The notes beneath the pieces were generated by a model that was given only the letters and a program-made list of their open reading frames with translations, made no database searches and had not been told where the DNA came from. Positions 43,007-52,899 of a DNA stretch of 64,000 nt are shown here, one piece after another (positions within the stretch are counted from its first letter, which is position 1; every line of letters begins with the position of its first letter). The position numbers were made by a program, and so were the translations under genes. The stretch is from Bacteroides sp. (lineage in GTDB: Bacteria; Bacteroidota; Bacteroidia; Bacteroidales; Bacteroidaceae): positions 16,881 through 80,880 of the forward strand of contig JAJQFD010000061.1 of the NCBI GenBank assembly GCA_021201335.1, in the 5' to 3' direction.

Positions 43007-43080
43007 CTCAGAGATAAACTATATTTCCATCGCTTATGCTTCGTGCAAGCTAACATAATTTATGCCTGAGATTTTTTTTG
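43007..43080. terminator. Bulged hairpin between convergent dnaA and nitroreductase genes
   Basis: CTCAG..ATAAA and TTTAT..CTGAG pair with bulges, followed on plus by ATTTTTTTTG. The long loop makes this a weaker terminator. Confidence 0.4.
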
Positions 43081-43083
43081 TTC

Positions 43084-43824
43084 TTAATCCAAGAATCCTT
43101 GCTGTCGAAGAACTTTAAATAAATTCTCAGAAATTACTTCATTATCTTTTTGTGGGTAGCGTATATCTGTGAAAACTTGTGCCAGTGTTTCTTTCTTATT
43201 TTCAATAACAAATTTTTGATTTTCGGGAAGTGATTCTTTATAACTGAAGTATTTTTCAATATCAGCAGAAGTATAATCCTTATAAGTTTCTTCATGGATG
43301 ATACTTTCAATAGGTAAACGATCGACTTGATTGGGATGTTCGTTCGGATAACCAACTGTAATAGTAGTAATAGGAAATACGAGTGAAGGAAGTTTGAGTG
43401 CTTCAATAACCATTTGAGGATTGTAAGTTGTAGTACCCAGATAACAAATACCCAAGCCGTTTTCTTCTGCTATAGTACAAAATGTTTGAGCAACTATCAA
43501 GGCATCCATTGTAGCATTCATAAATGATTGAAAATTCTTATATCCCGGTACTGCTTTTCTTTCTTCACACCATTTGCTGAATCGCCGGAAATCAGCACAA
43601 AAAGTTAATACAACAGGTGCCGTCTGAATAGCAGTTTGATTATAATGAGCAGGAGATAATTTACTTTTCATATCTTTATCAACTGTTACGATTACACTAT
43701 AAAGCTGCATGTTGCCAGTAGTGGAAGCCTTAAAAGAAGTTTTGAGTATTTTTTTTAACAAATAGTTAGGAATTTCATCTAATTTATATCTTCTAATTGT
43801 TCTTCTGTTTTTAATTGATTCCAT
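43084..43824 (-). CDS. Nitroreductase-family flavoenzyme
   Basis: 246 aa from ATG 43824, which is 16 nt after a -7 box; the ORF is open further upstream to 43884. The family start IKNRRTIRRYKLDEIPNYLLKKIL (FMN-phosphate Arg pair) and the dimer-interface segment GNMQLYSVIVTVDKD are present, as is ENGLGICYLGTTTYNPQMVIEALKLP. Reduces nitroaromatics or quinones with NAD(P)H; natural substrate unknown. Convergent to dnaA. Confidence 0.87.
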   Translation of the reverse strand: MESIKNRRTIRRYKLDEIPNYLLKKILKTSFKASTTGNMQLYSVIVTVDKDMKSKLSPAHYNQTAIQTAPVVLTFCADFRRFSKWCEERKAVPGYKNFQSFMNATMDALIVAQTFCTIAEENGLGICYLGTTTYNPQMVIEALKLPSLVFPITTITVGYPNEHPNQVDRLPIESIIHEETYKDYTSADIEKYFSYKESLPENQKFVIENKKETLAQVFTDIRYPQKDNEVISENLFKVLRQQGFLD

Positions 43825-43839
43825 ATATTTCTTTTTCAG

Positions 43840-43847
43840 CAAAGATA
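43840..43847 (-). promoter_or_regulatory. -7 box of the nitroreductase gene
   Basis: TATCTTTG on the minus strand; predicted TSS about 9 nt before the ATG. Confidence 0.5.
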
Positions 43848-44047
43848 CATTTTTTTTGAATATTAATCCTGTTATTTTTATCATAGTTTTCTGTTTGAGA
43901 GAACTTTTTTCTTTTTTCTATAAAATAAATATTCTTTTTAGAAAACTTATTGCTATATTAGTTTGTTCTAACTATTTGAGGGCAAGTTCTTTGCAAAATG
44001 CTAAGTGGAAACCTATGAAGTTGTTGATAAATTATAGAGTTTTTGTT

Positions 44048-44077
44048 TTGATATAAGTGAAAACATTCCTAGCTTTG
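44048..44077 (+). promoter_or_regulatory. Promoter of nrdJ
   Basis: TTG (44048-44050), 19-bp spacer, TAGCTTTG (44070-44077): full consensus. Leader of about 70 nt; no cobalamin riboswitch fold recognised in it. Confidence 0.7.
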
Positions 44078-44155
44078 CAAACTCTCACTATAATAATTAA
44101 AGTAACTTCTACAATCTAAACTTTATTATTATATCTTTCTAATATACTTAACGAC

Positions 44156-46693
44156 GTGGAAAAGCGAATTTATTCTTATGATGAAGCCTTTGAAGAATCT
44201 TTACAATATTTTCAAGGCGATGAGTTGGCGGCGCGTGTTTGGGTGAACAAATATGCGATAAAAGATTCTTTTGGAAATATCTATGAAAAATCTCCGGAAG
44301 ATATGCATTGGAGAATTGCCAATGAGGTGGCGAGAATAGAAGCGAAATATCCGAATCCTTTGAGTGCAAAGGAACTGTATGATTTGCTTGACCATTTTAG
44401 ATATATTGTTCCACAGGGTAGTCCGATGACGGGCATTGGGAATAATTATCAGGTAGCCTCTTTATCTAATTGTTTCGTAATCGGGGTTGATGGAGCAGCA
44501 GATTCTTATGGTGCTATCATTAAAATCGATGAAGAGCAGGTACAACTAATGAAAAGACGCGGAGGTGTAGGGCACGACTTATCTCATATACGCCCGAAAG
44601 GTTCTCCTGTTAAAAACTCAGCATTAACTTCTACTGGTATTGTTCCATTTATGGAAAGATATTCTAATTCAACTCGTGAAGTTGCTCAAGATGGGCGTAG
44701 AGGCGCTTTGATGTTGAGTGTATCCATTAAGCATCCTGATTCCGAATCCTTTATTGATGCTAAGATGACGGAGGGTAAAGTGACAGGAGCCAATGTATCA
44801 GTAAAACTCGATGATGAATTTATGGCTGCAGCTGTTGAAGGACGGATGTATACCCAACAGTATCCTGTTGATTCCGATAATCCGGTAATGGTTAGAGACA
44901 TTAATGCAACAGAATTGTGGGAGAAAATAGTGCATAACGCCTGGAAATCGGCAGAACCAGGTGTATTATTTTGGGATACTATTCTTAAAGAATCTGTTCC
45001 AGATTGTTATGCAGATCTCGGGTATAAAACAGTATCAACTAATCCATGTGGGGAAATCCCGTTATGTCCGTATGATTCATGTCGTTTATTAGCTATTAAT
45101 CTTTATTCTTATGTAGTCAATCCGTTTCGGAAAGATGCTTATTTTGATTTTGAATTATTCAAGAAGCATGTAGCTTTGGCACAACGTGTCATGGATGACA
45201 TTATCGATCTAGAATTAGAAAAAATAGAGCGTATAATAGAGAAAATAAATGCAGACCCTGAAAAAGAAGAAGTCAAACGCACCGAACTTTTACTTTGGGA
45301 AAAGATTTACAAAAAGAGTTGTCAAGGAAGACGTACTGGAGTCGGAATAACTGCAGAAGGTGATATGCTCGCTGCTTTGGGTCTAAGGTATGGAACGGAA
45401 GAAGCTACTGAATTTTCTGAAGAAGTACATAAAACTGTTGCCCTTTGCGCATATCGCTCTTCAGTAGATATGGCGAAGGAACGGGGTGCTTTTGAAATTT
45501 ACAATGCAAAAAGAGAAAAGGGTAATCCATTTATAAACCGTCTTCGTGGGGCAGACCCGGGATTATACGAAGATATGAAAAAGTTTGGTCGGCGTAATAT
45601 TGCTTGTCTGACCATTGCACCTACAGGTACTACCAGTTTAATGACTCAGACTACCTCTGGAATTGAACCGGTTTTCTTACCTGTTTATAAAAGAAGAAGA
45701 AAGGTAAATCCAAACGACACGCAAGTACGTGTGGATTTTGTGGATGATACTGGTGATGCCTTCGAAGAATATATTGTATTTCATCATAAGTTTGTTACCT
45801 GGATGGAAGCCAATGGCTATAACCCCGCTAAGAGTTATACATCTGAGGAGGTCGATGAATTAGTGAAAAAGTCTCCTTATTACAAAGCAACTTCTAATGA
45901 TGTAGATTGGTTGATGAAAGTCCGAATGCAAGGAAGGATTCAAAAATGGGTAGATCATTCGATCAGCGTTACAATTAATCTACCTAATGATGTGAATGAA
46001 GATTTAGTGAATCGGCTGTATGTGGAAGCCTGGAAATCAGGTTGTAAAGGATGTACTGTTTATCGGGATGGTTCTCGGTCAGGCGTGCTGGTGGCTGCCA
46101 AGAACGATGAAAAAGAAGAGCTACCACCTTGTAAGCCTCCTACTGTTGTAGAGGTGCGTCCTCAAACACTGGAGGCAGATGTTGTAAGATTCCAAAACAA
46201 TAAGGAAAAATGGGTTGCTTTCGTTGGTTTACTGGATGGAAGACCTTATGAAATATTTACAGGCTTACAAGATGATGAAGAAGGTATTTCCTTACCAAAA
46301 AGCATTATAACCGGAAAGATTATTAAGAATGTAGATGAGAATGGCAATAAGAGATATGATTTCCAGTTTCAAAACAAGCGAGGATATAAAACGACGATCG
46401 AGGGTTTATCCGAAAAGTTTAATAAAGAATACTGGAATTATGCGAAATTGATTTCAGGTGTGCTTAGATGGAGGATGCCAATTGAACAAGTAATTAAGCT
46501 TGTAAGCTCGCTTCAACTTGATAGTGAGAATATCAATACCTGGAAAAATGGTGTGGAGCGTGCTTTGAAAAAATATATTCAGGATGGTACGGAAGCACGG
46601 GGTAAAAGATGTCCCAATTGTGGAAATGAAACATTAATTTATCAAGAAGGATGTCTCATTTGTAAGACTTGTGGTTCATCGCGATGTGGTTGA
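44156..46693 (+). CDS. nrdJ: Adenosylcobalamin-dependent (class II) ribonucleotide reductase
   Basis: 845 aa from a GTG; no ATG precedes the conserved start (MEKRIYSYDEAFEESLQYF). Family markers: NYQVASLSNCFVIG, NPCGEIPL with the active-site Cys, APTGTTSLMTQTTSGIEPVF, and the C-terminal redox Cys pairs, CPNCGNETLIYQEGCLICKTCGSSRCG, which also look like a zinc ribbon. It makes deoxyribonucleotides using a cobalamin-generated thiyl radical and needs no oxygen. Length fits the family. Both this enzyme and mutAB at 60 kb depend on cobalamin. Confidence 0.96.
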   Translation: MEKRIYSYDEAFEESLQYFQGDELAARVWVNKYAIKDSFGNIYEKSPEDMHWRIANEVARIEAKYPNPLSAKELYDLLDHFRYIVPQGSPMTGIGNNYQVASLSNCFVIGVDGAADSYGAIIKIDEEQVQLMKRRGGVGHDLSHIRPKGSPVKNSALTSTGIVPFMERYSNSTREVAQDGRRGALMLSVSIKHPDSESFIDAKMTEGKVTGANVSVKLDDEFMAAAVEGRMYTQQYPVDSDNPVMVRDINATELWEKIVHNAWKSAEPGVLFWDTILKESVPDCYADLGYKTVSTNPCGEIPLCPYDSCRLLAINLYSYVVNPFRKDAYFDFELFKKHVALAQRVMDDIIDLELEKIERIIEKINADPEKEEVKRTELLLWEKIYKKSCQGRRTGVGITAEGDMLAALGLRYGTEEATEFSEEVHKTVALCAYRSSVDMAKERGAFEIYNAKREKGNPFINRLRGADPGLYEDMKKFGRRNIACLTIAPTGTTSLMTQTTSGIEPVFLPVYKRRRKVNPNDTQVRVDFVDDTGDAFEEYIVFHHKFVTWMEANGYNPAKSYTSEEVDELVKKSPYYKATSNDVDWLMKVRMQGRIQKWVDHSISVTINLPNDVNEDLVNRLYVEAWKSGCKGCTVYRDGSRSGVLVAAKNDEKEELPPCKPPTVVEVRPQTLEADVVRFQNNKEKWVAFVGLLDGRPYEIFTGLQDDEEGISLPKSIITGKIIKNVDENGNKRYDFQFQNKRGYKTTIEGLSEKFNKEYWNYAKLISGVLRWRMPIEQVIKLVSSLQLDSENINTWKNGVERALKKYIQDGTEARGKRCPNCGNETLIYQEGCLICKTCGSSRCG

Positions 46694-46711
46694 TATTTAT
46701 TTATAAATAAG

Positions 46712-46737
46712 AAAAGGGAGTTTGAAGCTCCCTTTTT
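46712..46737 (+). terminator. Terminator of nrdJ
   Basis: AAAAGGGAG and CTCCCTTTTT pair around TTTGAAG. Confidence 0.85.
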
Positions 46738-46873
46738 ATGTTACGAAACATACCTACACAAACGTTTGCATGCGAATAATTTTTGATTTCTCAGTAGGTT
46801 CTTATTTATAAGTAAAAAAACTTTTTATACTTGTATTTTGTATTTAGTATTGGACAATATAAAATATCAATAT

Positions 46874-49579
46874 ATGATAATATCATTTCATATCGAATAT
46901 CGTACTAACTGGGGTGAAGAAGTAAAAGTTTTAGGTTCAATTCCTGAACTTGGAAACGGAGATTCAAACCAGGCTCTTACATTACATACAATTGACGGAG
47001 TTCATTGGTCGATGGAGATCGAAGTTAAATATCCGACCAATAGGGTTATAAAATATAACTATCACATTTATCGTGACGGTCAGATTGTCCGGAGTGAATG
47101 GAAAGTTTTTTTGCGATGTATATATCTTACTGAGAATATCAGTAAAGAATATAAAATGCATGATTGCTGGAGGGATCTCCCGGATCATCAATCCTTTTAT
47201 AGTTCAGCTTTTACCGAATCTCTAATGGTTCATCCTGAACGCGACCCAGTTCCTGTCAGCTATAAAAGAGGATTAGCGATCAGGGCATTTGCTCCCCGAA
47301 TTAATCAAAATTGTTGTCTTGCTATTTGTGGTAACCAGGAAATCTTAGGAAACTGGAATCCGGATAAAGCCTGGTTAATGAGCGATTTTGATTTCCCGGA
47401 ATGGCAAGCTGAACTGGATGCAACTCAGCTGACTTTTCCTGTTGAGTATAAATTTGTTTTATATAATAGAAAAGAAAAAAAAGCAGAATCATGGGAGTCT
47501 AATCCTAACCGATATATATCTGACCTACAAATCATGGATTTTGAAACCCATGTAGTTGCTGATCGATATGTTAATTTTGATATGCCTCCTTGGAAGGGAG
47601 CAGGCGTTGCAATTCCGGTATTTTCTCTGAGATCGGAAAATAGTTTCGGTATCGGCGATTTTAGTGACTTAAAGAAAATGATCGATTGGGCCGCCAGGAC
47701 CAAACAGAAAGTTGTTCAGATTTTGCCAATAAATGATACTACGATTACCCGTACCTGGACTGATTCTTATCCGTATAATAGTATTTCGATCTATGCTTTT
47801 CATCCCTTATATATGGATTTAAGTAAACTGGGAGCCTTGAAAAATAAAGAAAAGGCCAGTAAGTTTGCCCAAAAGCAGCAGGAACTGAATGCACTTCCTT
47901 GGATGGATTATGAATCAGTATCGAAAGCGAAATGGGAATATTTCAACCTCATTTTTGACCAGGAAGGAACAAAGGTATTAGCTTCAGATGGCTTCCGGAA
48001 ATTCTTTTTATCCAATAAAGAATGGTTACAGCCGTATGCGGTGTTCAGTTATTTGCGGGATATTAATGGTGTTGCTAATTTCAGAGATTGGCCGGAATAT
48101 TCGGTATATGATGAAAAAGAAATAGAAATCCTTTCACAACCCGGAACAGGCCATTTTCAGAAAATTTCAATTTATTATTATATTCAATATAATCTTCATT
48201 TGCAGTTATTGGAAGCTGCAACTTATGCGCGTGAACATGAGGTTGTTTTAAAGGGAGATATACCAATCGGAATCAGTCGAAACAGCGTAGAAGCGTGGGT
48301 TGAACCTTTTTATTTTAACCTGAATGGACAAGCTGGTGCCCCTCCTGATGATTTCTCTGTCAATGGCCAAAACTGGGGATTCCCCACATATAACTGGGAT
48401 GTAATGGAGAAAGACGGTTATAAATGGTGGATGAAAAGGTTTCAGAAGATGTCGGAGTATTTTGATGCTTATCGTATTGACCATATTCTGGGATTTTTTC
48501 GTATCTGGCAAATCCCCATGGATGCTGTTCATGGATTGTTAGGTCAATTTGTACCAGCTCTACCTATGAATCGGGAAGAAATTGAAAGTTACGGATTGCC
48601 TTTCCATGAAGATTTCTATCTCAATCCTTATATACATGAATCGTTCCTGCAGCAGATTTTTGGCCCGCATACTAATTATGTAAAAGAAACATTTATTGAA
48701 ACGACTCCCACATGGGAAGTATATCAGATGCGCGAAGAATTTAATACCCAGCGAAAGGTGGAAGCGCATTTTATTAACAAAAATGATGCGGATAGTGTTT
48801 GGATCAGGGATGGCTTATATGCTTTAATCAGTAATGTTTTATTTGTTCGTGATCAGAATGAACCGGATAAATACCACCCTCGTATCAGTGCGCAATATAC
48901 ATATTTATATCGGACTCTAAATGATTGGGAAAAGAGTGCTTTTAACCGACTTTATGATCAATATTTCTATCACCGCCATAATGAGTTCTGGCTTCAACAA
49001 GCCATGAAGAAACTACCTCAGTTAACTCAATCTACCCGGATGTTAGTTTGTGGAGAAGATTTAGGAATGATTCCTGAAAGTGTAGGCTGGGCAATGAATG
49101 CTTTGCAGATTCTCAGTCTTGAAGTACAGCGGATGCCAAAAGATCCCTCTCAGGAGTTTGGTATACTTTCAAATTACCCCTATCGTTCTGTCTGTACTAT
49201 TTCTACACATGATATGTCTACCCTTCGCGGATGGTGGGAAGAAGATTTTCAGCAGATTCAACGTTATTACAATTATTCATTGGGTCATTACGGTGCGGCA
49301 CCTGCGGTTGCTACTCCCGAGCTTTGCGAGGAAGTTGTACGAAATCATTTATATAGTAATTCCATGCTTTGTATTCTGGCGCTTCAGGACTGGATGAGTA
49401 TTGATGAAAAATGGAGAAATCCGAATTTACAGGAAGAGCGTATTAATATTCCTGCTGATCCCCGACATTATTGGCGTTATCGCATGCACTTGACCCTGGA
49501 ACAGTTGATAAATGCGGATAGTCTGAATACTAAAATAAATGAACTGATAAGTGTGACAAGCCGAAATTCGGAAAAATAA
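46874..49579 (+). CDS. malQ: 4-alpha-glucanotransferase (GH77) with two N-terminal CBM20 domains
   Basis: 901 aa from ATG 46874; an in-frame TTG at 46838 is not used. CBM20 unit 1 (about 2-95): ISFHIEYRTNWGEEVKVLGSIPELGNG; unit 2 (about 120-215): LAICGNQEILGNWNPDKAWLM. GH77 barrel from about 240: nucleophile Asp in AYRIDHILGFFRIW, acid Glu in LVCGEDLGMIP, third Asp in CTISTHDMSTLRGWW. It moves glucan segments between maltodextrins and starch or glycogen in the cytosol (no signal peptide). The double CBM20 is the plant DPE2-like arrangement seen in many Bacteroidota. Confidence 0.94.
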   Translation: MIISFHIEYRTNWGEEVKVLGSIPELGNGDSNQALTLHTIDGVHWSMEIEVKYPTNRVIKYNYHIYRDGQIVRSEWKVFLRCIYLTENISKEYKMHDCWRDLPDHQSFYSSAFTESLMVHPERDPVPVSYKRGLAIRAFAPRINQNCCLAICGNQEILGNWNPDKAWLMSDFDFPEWQAELDATQLTFPVEYKFVLYNRKEKKAESWESNPNRYISDLQIMDFETHVVADRYVNFDMPPWKGAGVAIPVFSLRSENSFGIGDFSDLKKMIDWAARTKQKVVQILPINDTTITRTWTDSYPYNSISIYAFHPLYMDLSKLGALKNKEKASKFAQKQQELNALPWMDYESVSKAKWEYFNLIFDQEGTKVLASDGFRKFFLSNKEWLQPYAVFSYLRDINGVANFRDWPEYSVYDEKEIEILSQPGTGHFQKISIYYYIQYNLHLQLLEAATYAREHEVVLKGDIPIGISRNSVEAWVEPFYFNLNGQAGAPPDDFSVNGQNWGFPTYNWDVMEKDGYKWWMKRFQKMSEYFDAYRIDHILGFFRIWQIPMDAVHGLLGQFVPALPMNREEIESYGLPFHEDFYLNPYIHESFLQQIFGPHTNYVKETFIETTPTWEVYQMREEFNTQRKVEAHFINKNDADSVWIRDGLYALISNVLFVRDQNEPDKYHPRISAQYTYLYRTLNDWEKSAFNRLYDQYFYHRHNEFWLQQAMKKLPQLTQSTRMLVCGEDLGMIPESVGWAMNALQILSLEVQRMPKDPSQEFGILSNYPYRSVCTISTHDMSTLRGWWEEDFQQIQRYYNYSLGHYGAAPAVATPELCEEVVRNHLYSNSMLCILALQDWMSIDEKWRNPNLQEERINIPADPRHYWRYRMHLTLEQLINADSLNTKINELISVTSRNSEK

Positions 49580-49594
49580 ATCAAAATCTACAAT

Positions 49595-49629
49595 TTCCGG
49601 TATCATTCTTCTCGCAAGAGGTACCGGAA
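49595..49629 (+). terminator. Weak hairpin after malQ
   Basis: TTCCGGTA and TACCGGAA pair with a 19-nt loop, but no T run follows; transcription may continue into folB. Confidence 0.4.
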
Positions 49630-49644
49630 TATAAGTTATTTTAC

Positions 49645-50013
49645 ATGCAGATAAGAAAAACAAACATTTTTCTCAAGAACCTGACATTTTTTGCAAATCA
49701 TGGAGTTGGGGAGCAAGAAAAGAAGGTAGGGAATGTCTTTTATGTGGATATTAAATTGAAGGTAAACTTTACTAAGGCACTTACCACAGACGATGTTTCA
49801 GATACAGTAAATTATGCAGAGATATATCAATCTATTGCTCATGAAATGGCGATTCCGTCTCAGCTGCTCGAACATGTGAGCGGAAGAATTGTCCGTCGGC
49901 TTTTTATGGATTTTCCTCCGGTGGAGGAAATCAAAATCAAAATAGGAAAGCGTAATCCTCCAATGGGAGCGGAAGTTGAATCAGCAGGAGTGGAAATGCA
50001 CTGTTTACGATAA
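49645..50013 (+). CDS. folB: Dihydroneopterin aldolase
   Basis: 122 aa, usual length. Family pattern: IFLKNLTFFANHGVGEQEKKVGNVFYVDIKLKV, the catalytic Glu in HGVGEQE, the second site YAEIYQSI, and the catalytic Lys in IKIGKRNPPMG. Converts dihydroneopterin to hydroxymethyl-dihydropterin in folate synthesis. Its last 9 nt overlap the convergent phosphatase gene. Confidence 0.92.
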   Translation: MQIRKTNIFLKNLTFFANHGVGEQEKKVGNVFYVDIKLKVNFTKALTTDDVSDTVNYAEIYQSIAHEMAIPSQLLEHVSGRIVRRLFMDFPPVEEIKIKIGKRNPPMGAEVESAGVEMHCLR

Positions 50014-50748
50014 TTTAGTGTGATTTAACTCACGGAAAACTCTTTCCCAGCTGGCTTCCAGTTCATTCATGGAGGAAAAGAGCAGATCAGCGCCTGCGTC
50101 TAATAATACCTGGTCATCCAATGGGCCAGTATTGACAGCAATAGTAAAGATTCCTGCTTCTACACCCGCTTCTACACCTAGCGGAGCATTTTCAACTACA
50201 ATAGCTTCATCAGCTTTAAATCCTCCTTTTTGAAGGGCCATTAAATATGGTTCCGGATTCGGTTTACCATAGTTAACGTCAAAGGCGGTTACCATTAATT
50301 CCTGTCGAAAGGTTTCTGGAAAATTTTGTTCCAGCCTTTCTAAAAGAGATTTTTGCCCGGAACCAGTCACAATCATAGGAGTAAGTTCGTCTTCTTTTAT
50401 TTTGGATATCAAATCCCATGATCCAGGCATCGCTTTTGGTTCTGGAAAAGAATTAAATGCCTGGCTTTTTTCCCTATATATATCTTCGACCTCTTCTACG
50501 GAAACAGTTTTACCAAATTGACGCTCGCTGACAATGTTTATCGTCCCGGCTCCAGTACGCCCTTCATGCAAATATGCCTCTTCTTTCGAAAAATCAAACC
50601 CGCGGGCAGTCATTGCTTTATGCCATGCTTCAGCATGATAAGGCATGGAGTCGAAAAGTACGCCGTCCATATCAAATAGAACGGCTTTTAAGTGTATCTG
50701 ATTGTAGGAATGTCTTTGGAGATATTGAATAATTTTTTTCTGAAACAT
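50005..50748 (-). CDS. HAD-family phosphatase (beta-phosphoglucomutase-like)
   Basis: 247 aa. Motif I AVLFDMDGVLFDSMPYH, motif II MIVTGSGQ, motif III VNYGKPNPEPYL, motif IV VVENAPLGVEAGVEAG. DMDGVL with the Asp two residues later and the helical cap (AWHKAMTARGFDF) match the PGMB/phosphatase subfamily. Substrate could be a sugar phosphate; the glycan genes nearby (malQ, pgi) fit but do not prove it. Overlaps folB tail-to-tail. Confidence 0.87.
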   Translation of the reverse strand: MFQKKIIQYLQRHSYNQIHLKAVLFDMDGVLFDSMPYHAEAWHKAMTARGFDFSKEEAYLHEGRTGAGTINIVSERQFGKTVSVEEVEDIYREKSQAFNSFPEPKAMPGSWDLISKIKEDELTPMIVTGSGQKSLLERLEQNFPETFRQELMVTAFDVNYGKPNPEPYLMALQKGGFKADEAIVVENAPLGVEAGVEAGIFTIAVNTGPLDDQVLLDAGADLLFSSMNELEASWERVFRELNHTKLS

Positions 50749-50769
50749 AGACTATTTTTTATTGTCGCC

Positions 50770-50777
50770 CAAAGGTA
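50770..50777 (-). promoter_or_regulatory. -7 box of the HAD phosphatase gene
   Basis: TACCTTTG on the minus strand, 22 nt before the ATG. Confidence 0.5.
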
Positions 50778-50816
50778 CAGATTATTCATTAAATGAAAGC
50801 GCAAGCTTTCTATTTT

Positions 50817-50846
50817 TTGGAGTTTTAAAGAATATGTGTATTTTTG
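50817..50846 (+). promoter_or_regulatory. Promoter of the small lipoprotein gene
   Basis: TTG (50817-50819), 19-bp spacer, TATTTTTG (50839-50846). Full consensus; TSS about 17 nt before the ATG at 50870. Confidence 0.75.
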
Positions 50847-50869
50847 TGGCATAACAATCAGCAATTTAG

Positions 50870-51355
50870 ATGAAAAAAGTATTTGTTCTTTGTTTCTTTT
50901 TTATATTTCTGTTCGGCTGTTCCACCGATGATTCAGATACTCCTATACTGAAACTAATAGGGGTTTATGTGAATGACGACGATACGAATTATGCGAAATA
51001 TCCAGAGCGGTTGCCTCCTTTATCGGTAAGTGATGAAGTTGATATTAGTTTCTCACTCAATGGAAATGGAAATTATTTGCGGACATTTGTGATGAGGAAT
51101 GAAAACTCCAATATTACGACTACCATGTTCTTTTATGTGGATGATGTTTCGGATGAATTAACGGATATAGAAAATGGACTTCTGGCTTTTAAAGACATTG
51201 AAGAAACAAATGTGGCTATTAAAGCAATAGTAACTTCTTTATCGGAAGAAGATCCGAGTCTTTCTTTTTTTCTCTCCTCCAAAGCTGTGGATTCTCAAGG
51301 TGCCACCTTTAAGCTGGATCTTGTATTAAATAAGGAAGAAAATGACGAAAAGTGA
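50870..51355 (+). CDS. Small lipoprotein of unknown function (DUF5035-like?)
   Basis: 161 aa. Lipobox IFLFGC, with acidic residues right after (CSTDDSDTP), the sign of surface export in Bacteroidota. The body is acidic and beta-rich: PILKLIGVYVNDDDTNYAKYPERLPPLSVSDEVDISFSLNGNGNYLRTF. The pattern resembles small lipoproteins I would tentatively place with DUF5035, but I cannot be certain. Own promoter and bidirectional terminator, so monocistronic. Confidence 0.7.
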   Translation: MKKVFVLCFFFIFLFGCSTDDSDTPILKLIGVYVNDDDTNYAKYPERLPPLSVSDEVDISFSLNGNGNYLRTFVMRNENSNITTTMFFYVDDVSDELTDIENGLLAFKDIEETNVAIKAIVTSLSEEDPSLSFFLSSKAVDSQGATFKLDLVLNKEENDEK

Positions 51356-51359
51356 AATG

Positions 51360-51417
51360 AAAAATCATCCTGAATGTTTGAGAGTGGAATCTTTCATAGC
51401 TTTCAGGATGATTTTTT
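51360..51417. terminator. Bidirectional terminator between the lipoprotein gene and pgi
   Basis: AAAATCATCCTGAA pairs perfectly with TTCAGGATGATTTT; A/T tracts on both sides serve the two convergent genes. Confidence 0.85.
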
Positions 51418-51428
51418 ATAGATGAATC

Positions 51429-52766
51429 TTATAAGCGGGCTTGTATTGCTTTGGATTCTTCTTCGTACCCTGGTTTATTTAATAAAGCAAACATATTCTT
51501 TTTGTATGCCTCTACACCAGGTTGGTCAAATGGATTAACCCCCAGTATATATCCGCTAATACCGCAACCTACTTCAAAAAAGTAGAGAAGCTCACCAATA
51601 TTATATTCATCAAGTTTCTCAATTGTAATGCGGATATTAGGTACTCCACCATCAACATGTGCCAGTTGAGTTCCCAGTTCAGCCATTTTGTTAACTTCAT
51701 CTACCCGTTTACCTGCAAGAAAGTTTAATCCATCAAGGTTAGCTTCATCAGAAGGTACAGTAAGTTTATGATTGGTATTTTCTACGGAGATTACTGTTTC
51801 GTAGATTGTACGTTCACCTTCCTGAATCCATTGTCCCATAGAATGTAAGTCAGTGGAGAAATCAACGGCAGCAGGGAAGATACCTTTATTTTCTTTTCCT
51901 TCTGATTCACCATACAATTGTTTCCACCATTCACTTACATAATGAAGTTTTGGTATATAGTTGACAAGAATCTCTATTTTCTTGCCATTTTTGTATAACT
52001 CATTACGTGTAGCAGCATAAATAGCTGCCAGGTTTTTTCCGAAAGGAACATCTACACCACATGCTTTTTCCATAGCTGTAGCACCTTCCACCAACTTTTC
52101 AATATCGTATCCGGCAATTGCAATAGGAAGCAGACCTACTGGAGTAAGTACCGAGAAACGTCCACCTACATTATCCGGGATAATATAGGATCTGTATCCT
52201 TTCTGATCAGCACTAATACGGGCAGCACCCTTTTTTGCATCGGTGATTGCTACTATTACCTTTTGAGCCATTTCTTTACCTCTCTGATCTTCACATTGTT
52301 TTTTAAGCAGACGGAAAGCTAAAGCTGTTTCAGTAGTTGTACCAGATTTTGAAATGTTGATCACACCAAACTTTTTATCTTTTAAGAAAGAAGTGAGTTC
52401 GAATAAGTAGTCTTCACTGATATTGTGACCGGCATAAATCATGACGGGATCTTTCTTCGTGTTGTGTAGCCAGCTAAAGCTGTTGGATAATGCTTCGATT
52501 ACGGCCCGTGCCCCGAGGTAGCTTCCTCCAATACCAGCAACTATTACCACTTCACAGTTTTCCCGTAAGATTTGTGCAGTAGCCTTGATGTCAGTCAGGA
52601 ACTCTTTTGCAAGAGAAGAAGGAAGGTGTAACCATCCCAGAAAATCACTTCCTTTACCTGTTCCATTTTCGAGTGCTTCACGAGCAGCTTTTGCCTGATG
52701 TTCATAGGCCATTACAGCGTCTTTGGATATAAAATCCAACGTCTTTTCAATGTTTAGAGTAATCAT
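51429..52766 (-). CDS. pgi: Glucose-6-phosphate isomerase
   Basis: 445 aa, the short Bacillus/Bacteroides type. Signature segments: FGVINISKSGTTTETALAFRLL (sugar-phosphate site), GGRFSVLTPVGLLPIAIAG, and VNPFDQPGVEAYKKNMF at the C-terminus. Interconverts glucose-6-P and fructose-6-P in glycolysis. Third gene in a same-strand series with gpsA and lysS; the gap to gpsA is 133 bp. Confidence 0.95.
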   Translation of the reverse strand: MITLNIEKTLDFISKDAVMAYEHQAKAAREALENGTGKGSDFLGWLHLPSSLAKEFLTDIKATAQILRENCEVVIVAGIGGSYLGARAVIEALSNSFSWLHNTKKDPVMIYAGHNISEDYLFELTSFLKDKKFGVINISKSGTTTETALAFRLLKKQCEDQRGKEMAQKVIVAITDAKKGAARISADQKGYRSYIIPDNVGGRFSVLTPVGLLPIAIAGYDIEKLVEGATAMEKACGVDVPFGKNLAAIYAATRNELYKNGKKIEILVNYIPKLHYVSEWWKQLYGESEGKENKGIFPAAVDFSTDLHSMGQWIQEGERTIYETVISVENTNHKLTVPSDEANLDGLNFLAGKRVDEVNKMAELGTQLAHVDGGVPNIRITIEKLDEYNIGELLYFFEVGCGISGYILGVNPFDQPGVEAYKKNMFALLNKPGYEEESKAIQARL

Positions 52767-52899
52767 ATTTTTGAGTTTTTGGGTATTGAATTTCTGTTTC
52801 GGTTTTCTGAGTTTTATGGATAGAAGTTTTTAGTTTATGAACAACCTGTGAAGATAATCGTTCGGTAACGCAATCTAAAAACATAAAAACTTAAAATCA

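Noticed and set aside
44078..44155. Cobalamin riboswitch before nrdJ
   Set aside because: The leader is about 70 nt and lacks the B12-box and conserved stem sequences.
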